Positions 24,385 to 33,215 of a DNA stretch of 64,000 nt are shown in pieces. The number at the start of each line of letters is the position of its first letter. Positions within the stretch are counted from its first letter, which is position 1. This stretch comes from Rathayibacter sp. VKM Ac-2879 (GTDB lineage Bacteria > Actinomycetota > Actinomycetes > Actinomycetales > Microbacteriaceae). The stretch is taken from NCBI RefSeq assembly GCF_015351245.1, contig NZ_JADKSO010000002.1, forward strand, positions 248,001 through 312,000, read 5' to 3'. The translations under genes were made by a program, and so were the position numbers. The notes under the pieces were generated by a model, which ran no database searches, was not told the DNA's origin, and saw nothing but the letters and a program-made list of their open reading frames with translations.

Positions 24385-25467
24385 ATGACCACTGCACTGG
24401 GGATCCCCGGCCTCCGGGCCCGCGAGCGCGGCGCCGTCCTGCCGGCCGACCGCCCCGACACTCCGCTGCTCGTGGACACCTACGGCCGGGTCGCCGACGA
24501 CCTGCGGATCTCGTTGACCGACAAGTGCAACCTGCGCTGCACCTATTGCATGCCGGCCGAGGGGCTGCCGTTCCTTCCTCCGGCCTCGCTGCTCACCCGC
24601 GACGAGATCGTGCGCCTCGCGCGGATCGCCGTCGAACGGTTCGGAGTCCGTCAGATCCGGTTCACGGGCGGCGAGCCGCTGCTGCGCAAAGACCTGGTCG
24701 AGATCATCCGCGACGTCGCCGCGCTCGAGCCGCGCCCCGAGATCTCGCTGACCACCAACGCCATCGGCCTCGCGGGTCGGGCGGAGGCGCTCGCCGCAGC
24801 CGGCCTCGACCGCGTCAACGTCTCCCTCGACTCCATCTGCCCGGAGACGTTCGCCACGGTGACCCGGCGCCCGTTCCTTGATCGGGTCCTCGCCGGCATC
24901 GATGCCCTCGGCCCGGCCGGGCTGGCGCAGACCAAGATCAACGCCGTGCTCCTGCCCGGCATCAACGATCGGGAGGCGCCCGAGCTGCTCGCGTGGGCGC
25001 TCGCCGGCGGACACCAATTGCGCTTCATCGAGCAGATGGCCCTCGACGCCGACCACGGGTGGGATCGTTCGACCATGATCACGGCGGCCGACATCCGCGC
25101 TCTGCTGTCGGAGCGCTTCACGCTGAGTCCGCATGCCGCGCCGCGCGACGGCGCGCCGGCCGAGCTCTTCGATGTGCGCCTGATCGGCGGCGACGAGGTG
25201 CTCGGCCAGGTCGGCGTCATCGCCTCCGTCACCGAGAACTTCTGCGGCGACTGCCGCCGCACGCGCCTCACCGCCGAGGGAGGCGTGCGCAGCTGCCTGT
25301 TCTCGAACGACGAGACCGACCTGCTCGGCCCGATGCGCTCCGGCGCCTCCGACCTCGAGGTCGCGCAGCTGTGGCGCGGTGCGATGTGGGAGAAGCCCGC
25401 GGGACACGAGATGAACCGGCCCGGCTTCGTGCAGCCCGAGCGCACGATGAGCGCGATCGGCGGATGA
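24385..25467 (+). CDS. moaA: GTP 3',8-cyclase MoaA
   Basis: Radical SAM enzyme of 360 residues catalysing the first step of molybdenum cofactor synthesis. The SAM-cluster motif is CNLRCTYCM (C48, C52, C55). The C-terminal cluster is in NFCGDCRRTRLTAEGGVRSC. TGGEPLLRKD is the glycine-rich SAM motif. The usual C-terminal double glycine is present as AIGG. The ATG at 25464 of moaD overlaps its last codons, so moaA and moaD are coupled. The N-terminus is about 30 residues longer than minimal MoaA. Confidence 0.95.
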   Translation: MTTALGIPGLRARERGAVLPADRPDTPLLVDTYGRVADDLRISLTDKCNLRCTYCMPAEGLPFLPPASLLTRDEIVRLARIAVERFGVRQIRFTGGEPLLRKDLVEIIRDVAALEPRPEISLTTNAIGLAGRAEALAAAGLDRVNVSLDSICPETFATVTRRPFLDRVLAGIDALGPAGLAQTKINAVLLPGINDREAPELLAWALAGGHQLRFIEQMALDADHGWDRSTMITAADIRALLSERFTLSPHAAPRDGAPAELFDVRLIGGDEVLGQVGVIASVTENFCGDCRRTRLTAEGGVRSCLFSNDETDLLGPMRSGASDLEVAQLWRGAMWEKPAGHEMNRPGFVQPERTMSAIGG

Positions 25468-25706
25468 GCGTGCGGCTGCGCTATTTCGCTGCGGCGAAGG
25501 CCGCCCTCGGTCGAGGCGCCGACACGGTCGAGGGGGTGACCGACCTCGGGGGGCTGGAGGCGTGGCTGGTTGCCTCCGCTCCCGAGGCCGCCGGCGTGCT
25601 GGCGCGCTGCACCTACCTGATCGGCGGCGTCTCGACGACGGACCGCGCGACGCCGCTGACGCCGGACGCCTCCGTCGACGTGCTCCCGCCCTTCGCCGGC
25701 GGCTGA
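25464..25706 (+). CDS. moaD: Molybdopterin synthase sulfur carrier subunit MoaD
   Basis: Ubiquitin-like protein of about 80 residues ending in PPFAGG. The terminal Gly-Gly is adenylated by a MoeB-type enzyme and thiocarboxylated for molybdopterin synthase. The start at 25464 overlaps the moaA stop (ATGA). The MoeB-like gene converges on it from the other strand, with 19 bases between stops. Confidence 0.92.
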   Translation: MSVRLRYFAAAKAALGRGADTVEGVTDLGGLEAWLVASAPEAAGVLARCTYLIGGVSTTDRATPLTPDASVDVLPPFAGG

Positions 25707-25725
25707 CGGACGCGGAGGCCCGCGC

Positions 25726-26805
25726 TCAGCGCCCCCACGCCGCCGCGCCTCCCTCGAGCGACGCACACCGCACGCCGAGCCGAGCCGCCTGCGCCGCCGC
25801 CGCCCGCGAGCGCACGCCCGCCGCGCAGTACAGCACCACCGGCCCCTCCGGCAGCGCCCCGGGATCGAACCGCGACATCGGCATCCGCATCGTCCCCGGC
25901 ACGGCCACGGAGCGGTCCTCGTCGTCCTCCCGCAGATCCACCACGGTCGGCGGAGTCGGCCCCGACAGCCGCTCTCGCAGCTCGCCCGCGCTCAGCGACT
26001 CCGCGGCGACGGCCGCCGGCCCGCGCTCCGCGACCGCCGGGACCCCGCGCGCCAGCGGCACGTCGGCCCACGAGCCGTCGAGCGCGTCGTGTACCAGCAC
26101 GCGTCCGAACAGCGGGGTCCCCGCTCCCGTCACGAGCTTCACGACCTCGGCCGCCATCGCCGAGCCGATCACCGCGCACAGGGCGCCGAGCACGCCCACG
26201 GTCGCGCAGCTGTCTGCCGCATCGTGGGCCTCCGCATGCAGTGCGCGCAGCGTGACGCCTCCGCCTGGCGCGTGCGCCCAGAACGTCGACAGCTGCCCGT
26301 CGAAGCCGAGCGCCGAGCCCCACACGTGCGGCACGCCCGCCCGGGTCGTGGCGTCGGAGGCGAGGTAGCGCGCGCCGAAGGTGTCGAAGCCGTCGACGAC
26401 CACGTCCCAGTCCTCCACGAGCGCGTCGGCGTTCTCTTCGGTCATCGCGACCGGGTAGGCCCTCGCGTCGATGCCCGGCGAGATCCGCCGCGCGGTCGCG
26501 ACTGCCGACTCCGCCTTCGACCGGCCGAGGGAGCCGTCGTCGTGCGCGGTCTGCCGCGCCAGGTTCGAGAGCTCGACGACGTCTGCGTCCACGATGCCCA
26601 GGCGGCCGACGCCCGCGGCGGCGAGCGCCGTGATGACCGGCGAGCCGATGCCTCCCGCCCCGAGCACGAGCACGCGCGCGTTCGCGAGCCGGCGCTGACC
26701 CTGCTCCCCGATCGGCGAGAGCCGGATCTGCCGCGCATACCGCTCGGGATCGGCCAGTGGGGGGCCCGGTTCGACCAGGGGGATCACTCGCGCACCGTCG
26801 CCCAT
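25726..26805 (-). CDS. MoeB/ThiF-type adenylyltransferase with C-terminal rhodanese domain
   Basis: Protein of about 359 residues. Residues about 20-245 are an E1-like adenylating domain: RQIRLSPIGEQGQRRL, VLVLGAGGIGSPV, GIVDADVVELSNLARQ, and SCATVGVLG carrying a conserved Cys. Residues about 260-358 are a rhodanese domain with VVLYCAAGVRSR (active-site Cys). It should activate MoaD and may supply its sulfur. Both zinc CxxC pairs of E. coli MoeB are missing: the first region reads TLRALH and the second ARGVPAVA. ThiS or another carrier could also be a partner. Confidence 0.85.
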   Translation of the reverse strand: MGDGARVIPLVEPGPPLADPERYARQIRLSPIGEQGQRRLANARVLVLGAGGIGSPVITALAAAGVGRLGIVDADVVELSNLARQTAHDDGSLGRSKAESAVATARRISPGIDARAYPVAMTEENADALVEDWDVVVDGFDTFGARYLASDATTRAGVPHVWGSALGFDGQLSTFWAHAPGGGVTLRALHAEAHDAADSCATVGVLGALCAVIGSAMAAEVVKLVTGAGTPLFGRVLVHDALDGSWADVPLARGVPAVAERGPAAVAAESLSAGELRERLSGPTPPTVVDLREDDEDRSVAVPGTMRMPMSRFDPGALPEGPVVLYCAAGVRSRAAAAQAARLGVRCASLEGGAAAWGR

Positions 26806-26918
26806 GTCGCTGCCGTCCGCATCACCCCAGTGTGCACCCGAGCGGGCGCCTCCGCCCCGCCTCCCTGGCCGGGCGGGAGCCATCGGCTACCGTATGAGCG
26901 TCGGAGACGGGAGCGAGG

Positions 26919-29900
26919 GTGTACCTGAAGAGCCTGACCCTCAAGGGGTTCAAGTCCTTCGCTCAGCCGACCACCTTCGCGTTCGAGCCGGGCGTCACCT
27001 GCGTCGTCGGCCCCAACGGCTCGGGCAAGAGCAACGTCGTCGACGCGCTCGCCTGGGTGATGGGCGAGCAGGGTGCGAAGACCCTCCGCGGCGGCAAGAT
27101 GGAGGACGTCATCTTCGCCGGCACGTCCACCCGCGGTCCTCTCGGTCGCGCGGAGGTCGCGCTCACGATCGACAACTCCGACGGTGCGCTGCCGATCGAG
27201 TACACCGAGGTGACGATCACGCGCACTCTGTTCCGCAACGGCGGCAGCGAGTACGCGATCAACGGGAGCGCCTGTCGCCTGCTCGATGTGCAGGAGCTGT
27301 TGAGCGACTCCGGCCTGGGCCGCGAGATGCACGTGATCGTCGGCCAAGGGCAGCTCGACGCCGTGTTGCACGCGACGCCGGAGGAGCGTCGCGGCTTCAT
27401 CGAGGAGGCCGCGGGCATCCTCAAGCATCGCCGTCGCAAAGAGAAGACCCTCCGCAAGCTGGAGGCGATGCAGGCCAACCTCACTCGCCTCTCGGATCTC
27501 GCGGGAGAGATCCGCCGTCAGCTCAAGCCGCTGGGGCGTCAGGCAGAGGTCGCCCGGCAGGCGCAGACCATCGCCGCCGTGGTCCGCGATGCCCGGGCGC
27601 GTCTGCTCGCCGACGAGGTCGTCGGCCTCCGCGCCGCTCTGGAGGGGTTCGCGCGGTCCGAGAGCGAGCGGCACGGCGAGCGCGTGGTGGCGCAGGAGTC
27701 GCTGGAGCAGGCCACGCAGCGGATCGCGCGCCTCGAGGCCGCGATGGTCGGCGACGCCGTCGACGAGGCCCGTCGCACGACCTTCGAGCTCGAATCGGTC
27801 CAGGAACGTCTGCGCAACCTCTCGGCGCTCGCCGGGCAACGTCTCGCGCTGCTCCGTCAGGAGTCCGAGCAGGTCTCGATCCAGCCTCGCGTCTCCCCGC
27901 GTGACGTCGAGGAGGCGGGCGAGGAGGTGCTCCGGCTGCGTCAGGCCGTCCTCGATGCCGAGGCCGGCTGGGCGGCTGCGCAGAAGGCGACCGCCGTGTC
28001 TCGCGCGGCCCTGGACGCCCTCGACGACGAGATCGCCGCTCAGGCCGCCCTCGTCTCGCGCCATGACCTCGAGCTGTCCCAGCTCAGCGGACAGGCCGAC
28101 ACGGCGGCGTCCCGCCTGGCCGCGGTCCGCGGGGAGGTGCTCCGGGCGCAGAACGCGCTCGACGCCGCCGTGCAGCGTCGGGAGGCGGCCCAGCACGGCC
28201 TCGACGCGCTCGAGACGGAGATCGGCGATCTCCGAGGAGGCAGCGACGGCACTCTCGACGAGGGCTACGACATCGCGCAGACGTCGGTTGTCGAGGCGGA
28301 GTCCGAGATCGAACGACGGCGCGAGGAGCTGCACGCCCTCGAACGGGAGCGCGAGGCGCTCGCCGCGCGCACGAGCGCCCTCTCGCTCGCCCTCGACGCC
28401 TCCGACGGCTCGGCCGAGCTGATCGCGGCGCGCCCCGACGGCGTCCTGGGCCGGGTCGCCGAGCGCATCCAGGTGCGCGGCGGCTACGAGGCGGCCGTCG
28501 CCGCGGCGCTCGGAACGCTCGCCGACGCTGTCCTGGCCGAGACCCGGCGCCAGGCGGAGGCGGCGCTCGACGAGGCGCTCCGCCGCGATCTCGGCCGGGT
28601 CGAGCTGGTCATCGCCGAGGCCAGTCAGGCTCCGCTCCCGATGTCTCTGCCGGAGGGGGCGGTCGCCGCGTGCGAGCTCGTCACCGCCCCGGGCGGCATC
28701 CTCGCCCTGCTCGAGCACGTCGTGGTCGTCGACGACCTCGCCACCGCGCGTCGCGTCCGCTCGCAGCTCGCGATGTCCGCCCTCACCGTCGTCACGCGCG
28801 AGGGCGCCGTGGTGTCGGAGGTCGTCATGAGCGCGGGCAGCGGCGGGGAGCGCAGCCGCATCGAGCTCGTCTCCGAGCGCGACGCCGCCTCGCGCCGTCT
28901 GGACGACGTCGTGGCGGGCATCGACAACCTCCGCGTCGAGCTCGCCGAGCACACCGGGGTGCTGCGCGCCGCGAAGGAGCAGTCGCGTCTCGCCCTCGCC
29001 GCGCTCCGCGAGCACGATGCTGCCCGCGCGACGCACACCGAGCGGCTCGGTCGGGTCCGCGCGCAACTGGAGGCGGCCACCGCCGAGCACGGTCGCGCCG
29101 AGAGGGCGCTTGCCGTCGCGTCCGAACGGGTCGGCGAGGCGGAGCGCGCGGCCCAGGAGGCGAGGAGCGCCCTCGACGCGGCCCGCTCGCGGCCCCGTCC
29201 CCTTCTCGACGCGAGCGGCCGCGACGCGCTGCACCAGGAGGTGGAGGCGGCGCGCGAGCGGGAGATCGAGGCGCGACTCGGGGTCGAGACGGCCAAGGAG
29301 CGTGTACGCGCCGAGCAATCGCGCGGCGAGGCTCTCGTACGGCAGCTGGCCGCCGATCGCGCCGCCGCCGAGGAGGCCGCGCGGCGGGCCGTGATCCGCC
29401 GTCGACAGCTCGACGCGACCGCCGAGGTGGCCGCTGCCCTGCCGGCCGTGCTCTCCTCCGTCGACCGCTCGGTGCAGGAGGCGCGCGCTGCGCTCGTGCG
29501 GGCGGAGGCGGCTCGGGCGCAGCAGAACGACGAGCTCCAGCGGGTGCGTCGCGAGGAGGCGGTCCTGCGCGACCGCCTCCGATCGGTCACCGAGAGCGTG
29601 CACGGTCTGGAGCTGCAGAGTTACGAGAAGCGCGTCCAGCTGACCGCGTTGCTCGAGCGCGCCGGCTCCGAGCTCGGTCTGGACGAGGAGGTGCTCGTCG
29701 CCGAGTACGGTCCGCTCGTCGAGGTCCCCGACGAGACGGGCGAAGGGGAGCCGCGCCCCTACGTCCGCGAGGAGCAGCGACGCCGATTCGAGAAGGCCGA
29801 GAGGCAGCTCGGGCAGCTCGGCCGCGTGAACCCGCTCGCCCTCGAGGAGTTCGCCGCGCTCGAGCAGCGGCACGCGTTCCTCACCGAGCAGCTCGCCGAC

Positions 29901-30422
29901 CTCACCGGTACCCGCCGCGATCTGCTGACGATCATCGAGGAGCTCGACGAGACCATGCAGACGGTCTTCGCGGCCGCGTTCGCCGACACCCAGGCGGCGT
30001 TTGCGGAGGTGTTCCCCGTGCTCTTCCCGGGCGGCACGGGCAGCATCCGTCTGACCGACCCCGATGATCTGCTCGCCACGGGCATCGAGGTCGCGGTGCG
30101 GCCGGCGGGCAAGAAGATCGAACGGCTCTCGCTGCTCTCGGGAGGCGAGCGCTCGCTGGCCGCCATCGCCTTCATGGTGGCGATCTTCATGTCGCGGCCG
30201 AGCCCGTTCTACATCATGGACGAGGTCGAGGCCGCGCTCGACGACGCGAACCTCGGTCGCCTCCTGAGCATCTTCCAGCAGCTTCGCACCTCCAGTCAGC
30301 TGATCGTCATCACGCACCAGAAGCGCACGATGGAGATCGCCGACGCCCTCTACGGCGTCTCGATGCGCCAGGACGGCGTCTCGGCGGTCGTCGGCCAGCG
30401 GGTGGAGGCGCCGCCCGCCTGA
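26919..30422 (+). CDS. smc: Chromosome segregation protein SMC
   Basis: Condensin ATPase of 1167 residues. Walker A GPNGSGKS is at about 31-38. Two long coiled coils flank a hinge (about 500-640), and the C-terminal half-ATPase carries LSGGERSLAAIAFMVA and the Walker B stretch YIMDEVEAALDD. With ScpA/ScpB it loads near the origin and organises the chromosome. The GTG at 26919 follows GGGAGCGAGG; TACCGT at 26888-26893 may be its -10. It resumes the conserved backbone after the purine block. A very long open antisense frame is a codon-bias shadow. Confidence 0.97.
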   Translation: MYLKSLTLKGFKSFAQPTTFAFEPGVTCVVGPNGSGKSNVVDALAWVMGEQGAKTLRGGKMEDVIFAGTSTRGPLGRAEVALTIDNSDGALPIEYTEVTITRTLFRNGGSEYAINGSACRLLDVQELLSDSGLGREMHVIVGQGQLDAVLHATPEERRGFIEEAAGILKHRRRKEKTLRKLEAMQANLTRLSDLAGEIRRQLKPLGRQAEVARQAQTIAAVVRDARARLLADEVVGLRAALEGFARSESERHGERVVAQESLEQATQRIARLEAAMVGDAVDEARRTTFELESVQERLRNLSALAGQRLALLRQESEQVSIQPRVSPRDVEEAGEEVLRLRQAVLDAEAGWAAAQKATAVSRAALDALDDEIAAQAALVSRHDLELSQLSGQADTAASRLAAVRGEVLRAQNALDAAVQRREAAQHGLDALETEIGDLRGGSDGTLDEGYDIAQTSVVEAESEIERRREELHALEREREALAARTSALSLALDASDGSAELIAARPDGVLGRVAERIQVRGGYEAAVAAALGTLADAVLAETRRQAEAALDEALRRDLGRVELVIAEASQAPLPMSLPEGAVAACELVTAPGGILALLEHVVVVDDLATARRVRSQLAMSALTVVTREGAVVSEVVMSAGSGGERSRIELVSERDAASRRLDDVVAGIDNLRVELAEHTGVLRAAKEQSRLALAALREHDAARATHTERLGRVRAQLEAATAEHGRAERALAVASERVGEAERAAQEARSALDAARSRPRPLLDASGRDALHQEVEAAREREIEARLGVETAKERVRAEQSRGEALVRQLAADRAAAEEAARRAVIRRRQLDATAEVAAALPAVLSSVDRSVQEARAALVRAEAARAQQNDELQRVRREEAVLRDRLRSVTESVHGLELQSYEKRVQLTALLERAGSELGLDEEVLVAEYGPLVEVPDETGEGEPRPYVREEQRRRFEKAERQLGQLGRVNPLALEEFAALEQRHAFLTEQLADLTGTRRDLLTIIEELDETMQTVFAAAFADTQAAFAEVFPVLFPGGTGSIRLTDPDDLLATGIEVAVRPAGKKIERLSLLSGGERSLAAIAFMVAIFMSRPSPFYIMDEVEAALDDANLGRLLSIFQQLRTSSQLIVITHQKRTMEIADALYGVSMRQDGVSAVVGQRVEAPPA

Positions 30423-30445
30423 GCGGCCCGCTCGGTCTGCGCCGG

Positions 30446-30451
30446 TAGCCT
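30446..30451 (+). promoter_or_regulatory. -10 box of ftsY (TAGCCT), leaderless start
   Basis: TAGCCT, six bases, then the ATG at 30458, in the 35-base gap after smc. ftsY can therefore be transcribed independently of smc. Confidence 0.45.
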
Positions 30452-30457
30452 GGGCCT

Positions 30458-31333
30458 ATGGCAGAACGCACCTCCTGGTCGCTCGGTCGCGCTCTGCGCG
30501 GCCTCTTCGAGAAGCGCACGATCGACGATCAGACCTGGGACGATCTCGAGACTGCTCTCCTCACGGCCGACTTCGGCCCCGACATCACCGAGGAGATCGT
30601 CGCCGACCTCCGTGCCAAGGTCGCCCGCTATGCGACGACCGACCCGCGCGACCTCCAGCGGATGCTCCGCGAGTCGCTCGAGGAACGCCTCTCGAGGTAC
30701 GACACGACTCTCACGCTCAGCGAGCGACCCTCCGTGATCCTCGTGGTCGGCGTGAACGGAGTCGGCAAGACGACCACGATCGGCAAGTTCGCCAAGTTCC
30801 TCCGCAACTACGGCCGGAGCGTCGTGGTCGGTGCTGCCGACACGTTCCGCGCCGCGGCGGTCGACCAGCTCGCTACGTGGGCCCAGCGCGCCGACGCGCA
30901 GATCGTGCGTCCGCAGCAGGAGCGCCAGGATCCCGCGTCGGTCGCCTTCCAGACCGTGCAGTTCGCCCAGGAGAACGGCATCGAGATGGTCATCATCGAC
31001 ACGGCCGGGCGCCTGCATACCAAGGGCGGCCTGATGGACGAGCTCACCAAGATCAAGCGCGTCGTCGAGAAGCTGGCGCCGATTTCCGAGATCCTGCTGG
31101 TCCTCGACGCCACGACCGGTCAGAACGGCGTCAACCAGGTGGAGGCCTTCATCGAGCACGCGGGCGTCACCGGCCTGGTCATCACCAAGCTGGACGGCTC
31201 CGCGAAGGGCGGTTTCGTCCTCGCCGTGCAGGAGCGCACCGGCATCCCGATCAAGCTCGTCGGCCAGGGCGAGGGCATCGGCGACCTCACCGGCTTCACC
31301 CCCCACGTCTTCGCGCAACAGCTCGTCGCCTGA
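30458..31333 (+). CDS. ftsY: Signal recognition particle receptor FtsY
   Basis: SRP receptor GTPase of 291 residues. The NG domain is complete: G1 GVNGVGKT (about 98-105), DTFRAAAVDQL, G3 DTAGRLHTKGGLMDEL and G4 TKLDGSAKGG. The acidic membrane-binding A domain of E. coli FtsY is absent, which is usual for short actinobacterial forms; the N-terminal helix (about 5-20) probably provides membrane contact. It works with Ffh, encoded 1.9 kb downstream. It converges with lipA across a palindromic repeat. Confidence 0.97.
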   Translation: MAERTSWSLGRALRGLFEKRTIDDQTWDDLETALLTADFGPDITEEIVADLRAKVARYATTDPRDLQRMLRESLEERLSRYDTTLTLSERPSVILVVGVNGVGKTTTIGKFAKFLRNYGRSVVVGAADTFRAAAVDQLATWAQRADAQIVRPQQERQDPASVAFQTVQFAQENGIEMVIIDTAGRLHTKGGLMDELTKIKRVVEKLAPISEILLVLDATTGQNGVNQVEAFIEHAGVTGLVITKLDGSAKGGFVLAVQERTGIPIKLVGQGEGIGDLTGFTPHVFAQQLVA

Positions 31334-31351
31334 CCCGCCCCCCTTTCTTCT

Positions 31352-31412
31352 CGCGAGATGCCACTTATGAGGGCGACACGCCGACGCGAGCGCTCATAAG
31401 TGGCATCTCGCG
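31352..31412. repeat. Palindromic intergenic repeat, copy 3 (inverted orientation)
   Basis: Perfect 20-bp arms at 31352-31371 and 31393-31412. The loop contains CGACACGCCGA, the reverse complement of the loop core in copies 1 and 2, so this copy is inserted in the opposite orientation. It lies between the convergent ftsY and lipA stops and may also act as a terminator. Confidence 0.9.
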
Positions 31413-31440
31413 CGAAGGCGGGGCGGGGCGGGGCGGGGCG

Positions 31441-32427
31441 TCAGACGGCCTGCGAGAAGCCGAGCGCGGCGTCGGCCAGGTGGCGCAGGTGCTCCGGCAC
31501 CGGCCGGCCCTTCGACTCCATCGAGCGCGCCCACAGGCGGCCCGCACGGTAAGAGGAGCGCACCAGCGGCCCGGCGAGCACGCCGAGGAACCCGATGTCC
31601 TCCGCCTCCTCCTTGATCGCCACGAACTCCTCCGGGTGCACCCAGCGGTCGACCGGGAGGTGGCGCGGAGTCGGCCGGAGGTATTGCGTGATCGTCACGA
31701 TGTCGGTGCCCGCGTCGTACAGGTCTTGCAGCGCCTGCGAGATCTCCTCGCGCTCCTCGCCCATCCCGAGGATGAGGTTCGACTTGGTGATCAGGCCCGC
31801 CTCGCGCCCCTGGGTGAGCACGTCGAGCGAGCGCTCGTAGCGGAAGGCCGGACGGATCCGTTTGAAGATGCGCGGCACCGTCTCCACGTTATGCGCGAAT
31901 ACCTCGGGCTGCGCCTCGAAGACCCGCCGGAGGTGCTCGGTGCGCCCGGTGAAGTCGGGCACCAGGATCTCGACTCCCGTACCGGGAGCCTGGGCGTGGA
32001 TCTGCCGGATCGTCTCGGCGTAGAGCCATGAGCCTTCGTCGGGCAGGTCGTCGCGCGCGACTCCGGTCACGGTCGCGTAGCGGAGGTTCATCCGCGCGAC
32101 CGACTCGCCCACGCGGCGCGGCTCGTCGATGTCGTAGTCCGCGGGCTTGCCCGTGTCGATCTGGCAGAAGTCGCAGCGTCGCGTGCACTGCGCGCCGCCG
32201 ATGAGGAAGGTCGCCTCGCGGTCCTCCCAGCACTCGAAGATGTTGGGACAGCCCGCCTCCTGGCAGACCGTGTGCAGCTCCTCGCTCTTCACGAGCGACT
32301 GCAGCTGGCGGTACTCGGGGCCCATCGTGGCCTTCGTGCGGATCCACTCGGGCTTGCGCTCGATGGGCGTCTCGGCGTTGCGGATCTCGAGGCGCAGGAG
32401 CTTGCGACCGCCGACCTCGGCGCTCAC
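31441..32427 (-). CDS. lipA: Lipoyl synthase
   Basis: Radical SAM enzyme of about 328 residues that inserts two sulfurs into octanoyl groups on lipoyl domains. The auxiliary cluster cysteines are C55, C60 and C66 ([12 protein letters not shown]), and the SAM cluster is C81, C85, C88 (CTRRCDFC). The terminal RSSYRAG supplies the serine ligand of the auxiliary cluster. The GTG start at 32427 overlaps the lipB stop (GTGA). A short GGCGGGGC repeat run precedes the stop region (31417-31440). Confidence 0.96.
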   Translation of the reverse strand: MSAEVGGRKLLRLEIRNAETPIERKPEWIRTKATMGPEYRQLQSLVKSEELHTVCQEAGCPNIFECWEDREATFLIGGAQCTRRCDFCQIDTGKPADYDIDEPRRVGESVARMNLRYATVTGVARDDLPDEGSWLYAETIRQIHAQAPGTGVEILVPDFTGRTEHLRRVFEAQPEVFAHNVETVPRIFKRIRPAFRYERSLDVLTQGREAGLITKSNLILGMGEEREEISQALQDLYDAGTDIVTITQYLRPTPRHLPVDRWVHPEEFVAIKEEAEDIGFLGVLAGPLVRSSYRAGRLWARSMESKGRPVPEHLRHLADAALGFSQAV

Positions 32428-33086
32428 GCGGCCACCTCCGCCGAGACCGCCGCCGAGAAGGCGGGCGCCGCCTCTGCGAACCTCGCCACCACTCGGTCTC
32501 GCACGACCTCCATCGCCGGCGCCTCGCCGCGCTCGCGCTCGATGGTCGTCATTCCGGCGTCCGAGATGCCGCAGGCGACGATGCGGGAGTAGGGCTCGAG
32601 GCTGTTCGAGACGTTGAGGGCGAAGCCGTGCATGGTGACGCCCGAGGCCACGCGGATGCCGATGGCCGCGATCTTGTCGGTCCCGCTCGCCCGGCGCAGC
32701 CACACGCCCGAGCGGCCTTCGACGCGCTCGCCGCGCACGCCCAGGTCGTCGAGGACGTCGATCAGCGCACCCTCGAGCGAGCGGACGTACGCCACCACGT
32801 CGACGGGCTCGCTCAGTCGCACGATCGGATAGCCGACCAGCTGGCCTGGCCCATGCCAGGTGAGGCGCCCGCCGCGGTCGACCTCGACCACGGGCGTGCC
32901 GTCGACCGGCCGCTCGTGCGCCTCCGTGCGCTTGCCTGCGGTGTAGACGGAGGCGTGCTCGCAGAGCACGAGCGTGTTCGGCCGTTCTCCGCTCGCTACC
33001 TCGGCGTGGAGGCGGCGTTGCAGCTCCCAGCCGTCGCGGTAGTCCAGGGGATGCGCGGAGTCGCCCGCGACGAGTGTCTCGATCAC
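32424..33086 (-). CDS. lipB: Octanoyltransferase
   Basis: Protein of about 220 residues that moves octanoyl from acyl-carrier protein to lipoyl domains, the step before LipA. Family motifs are [31 protein letters not shown] and a catalytic Lys/Cys region near KIAAIGIRV and ACGISD. The GTG at 33086 is preferred because TAAGGT (33099-33094, minus strand) lies 7 bases before it; a GTG at 33095 would add three residues but would overlap that box. Together with lipA it forms a reverse-strand pair inserted between ftsY and ffh. Confidence 0.92.
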   Translation of the reverse strand: MIETLVAGDSAHPLDYRDGWELQRRLHAEVASGERPNTLVLCEHASVYTAGKRTEAHERPVDGTPVVEVDRGGRLTWHGPGQLVGYPIVRLSEPVDVVAYVRSLEGALIDVLDDLGVRGERVEGRSGVWLRRASGTDKIAAIGIRVASGVTMHGFALNVSNSLEPYSRIVACGISDAGMTTIERERGEAPAMEVVRDRVVARFAEAAPAFSAAVSAEVAA

Positions 33087-33093
33087 CCGCACC

Positions 33094-33099
33094 ACCTTA
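33094..33099 (-). promoter_or_regulatory. -10 box of lipB (TAAGGT), leaderless start
   Basis: Minus-strand TAAGGT ends 7 bases before the GTG at 33086. It supports the shorter lipB start. Confidence 0.4.
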
Positions 33100-33199
33100 G
33101 CCGCGTTGTTGGACCGCGACCACTAAAGGCGCGAACGCTGTGCGACGTGGCCCCACGCGCGATCGCGCGCGACCCGTGGGAGCCCTTCCGCGCCTCCGG

Positions 33200-33205
33200 T
33201 AGAAT
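33200..33205 (+). promoter_or_regulatory. -10 box of ffh (TAGAAT)
   Basis: TAGAAT lies ten bases before the ATG at 33216, giving an expected leader of only a few bases. No clear TTGACA-type -35 is seen at normal spacing. Confidence 0.45.
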
Positions 33206-33215
33206 TCCCCGCATC

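Noticed and set aside
26784-30317. An open frame of more than 1100 codons antisense to smc
   Set aside because: High-GC codon bias leaves antisense frames open; the peptide has no domain, and the sense frame encodes a complete SMC.
31413-31440. GGCGGGGC run near the lipA stop as a regulatory element
   Set aside because: A short low-complexity stretch between convergent genes, with no partner element seen.
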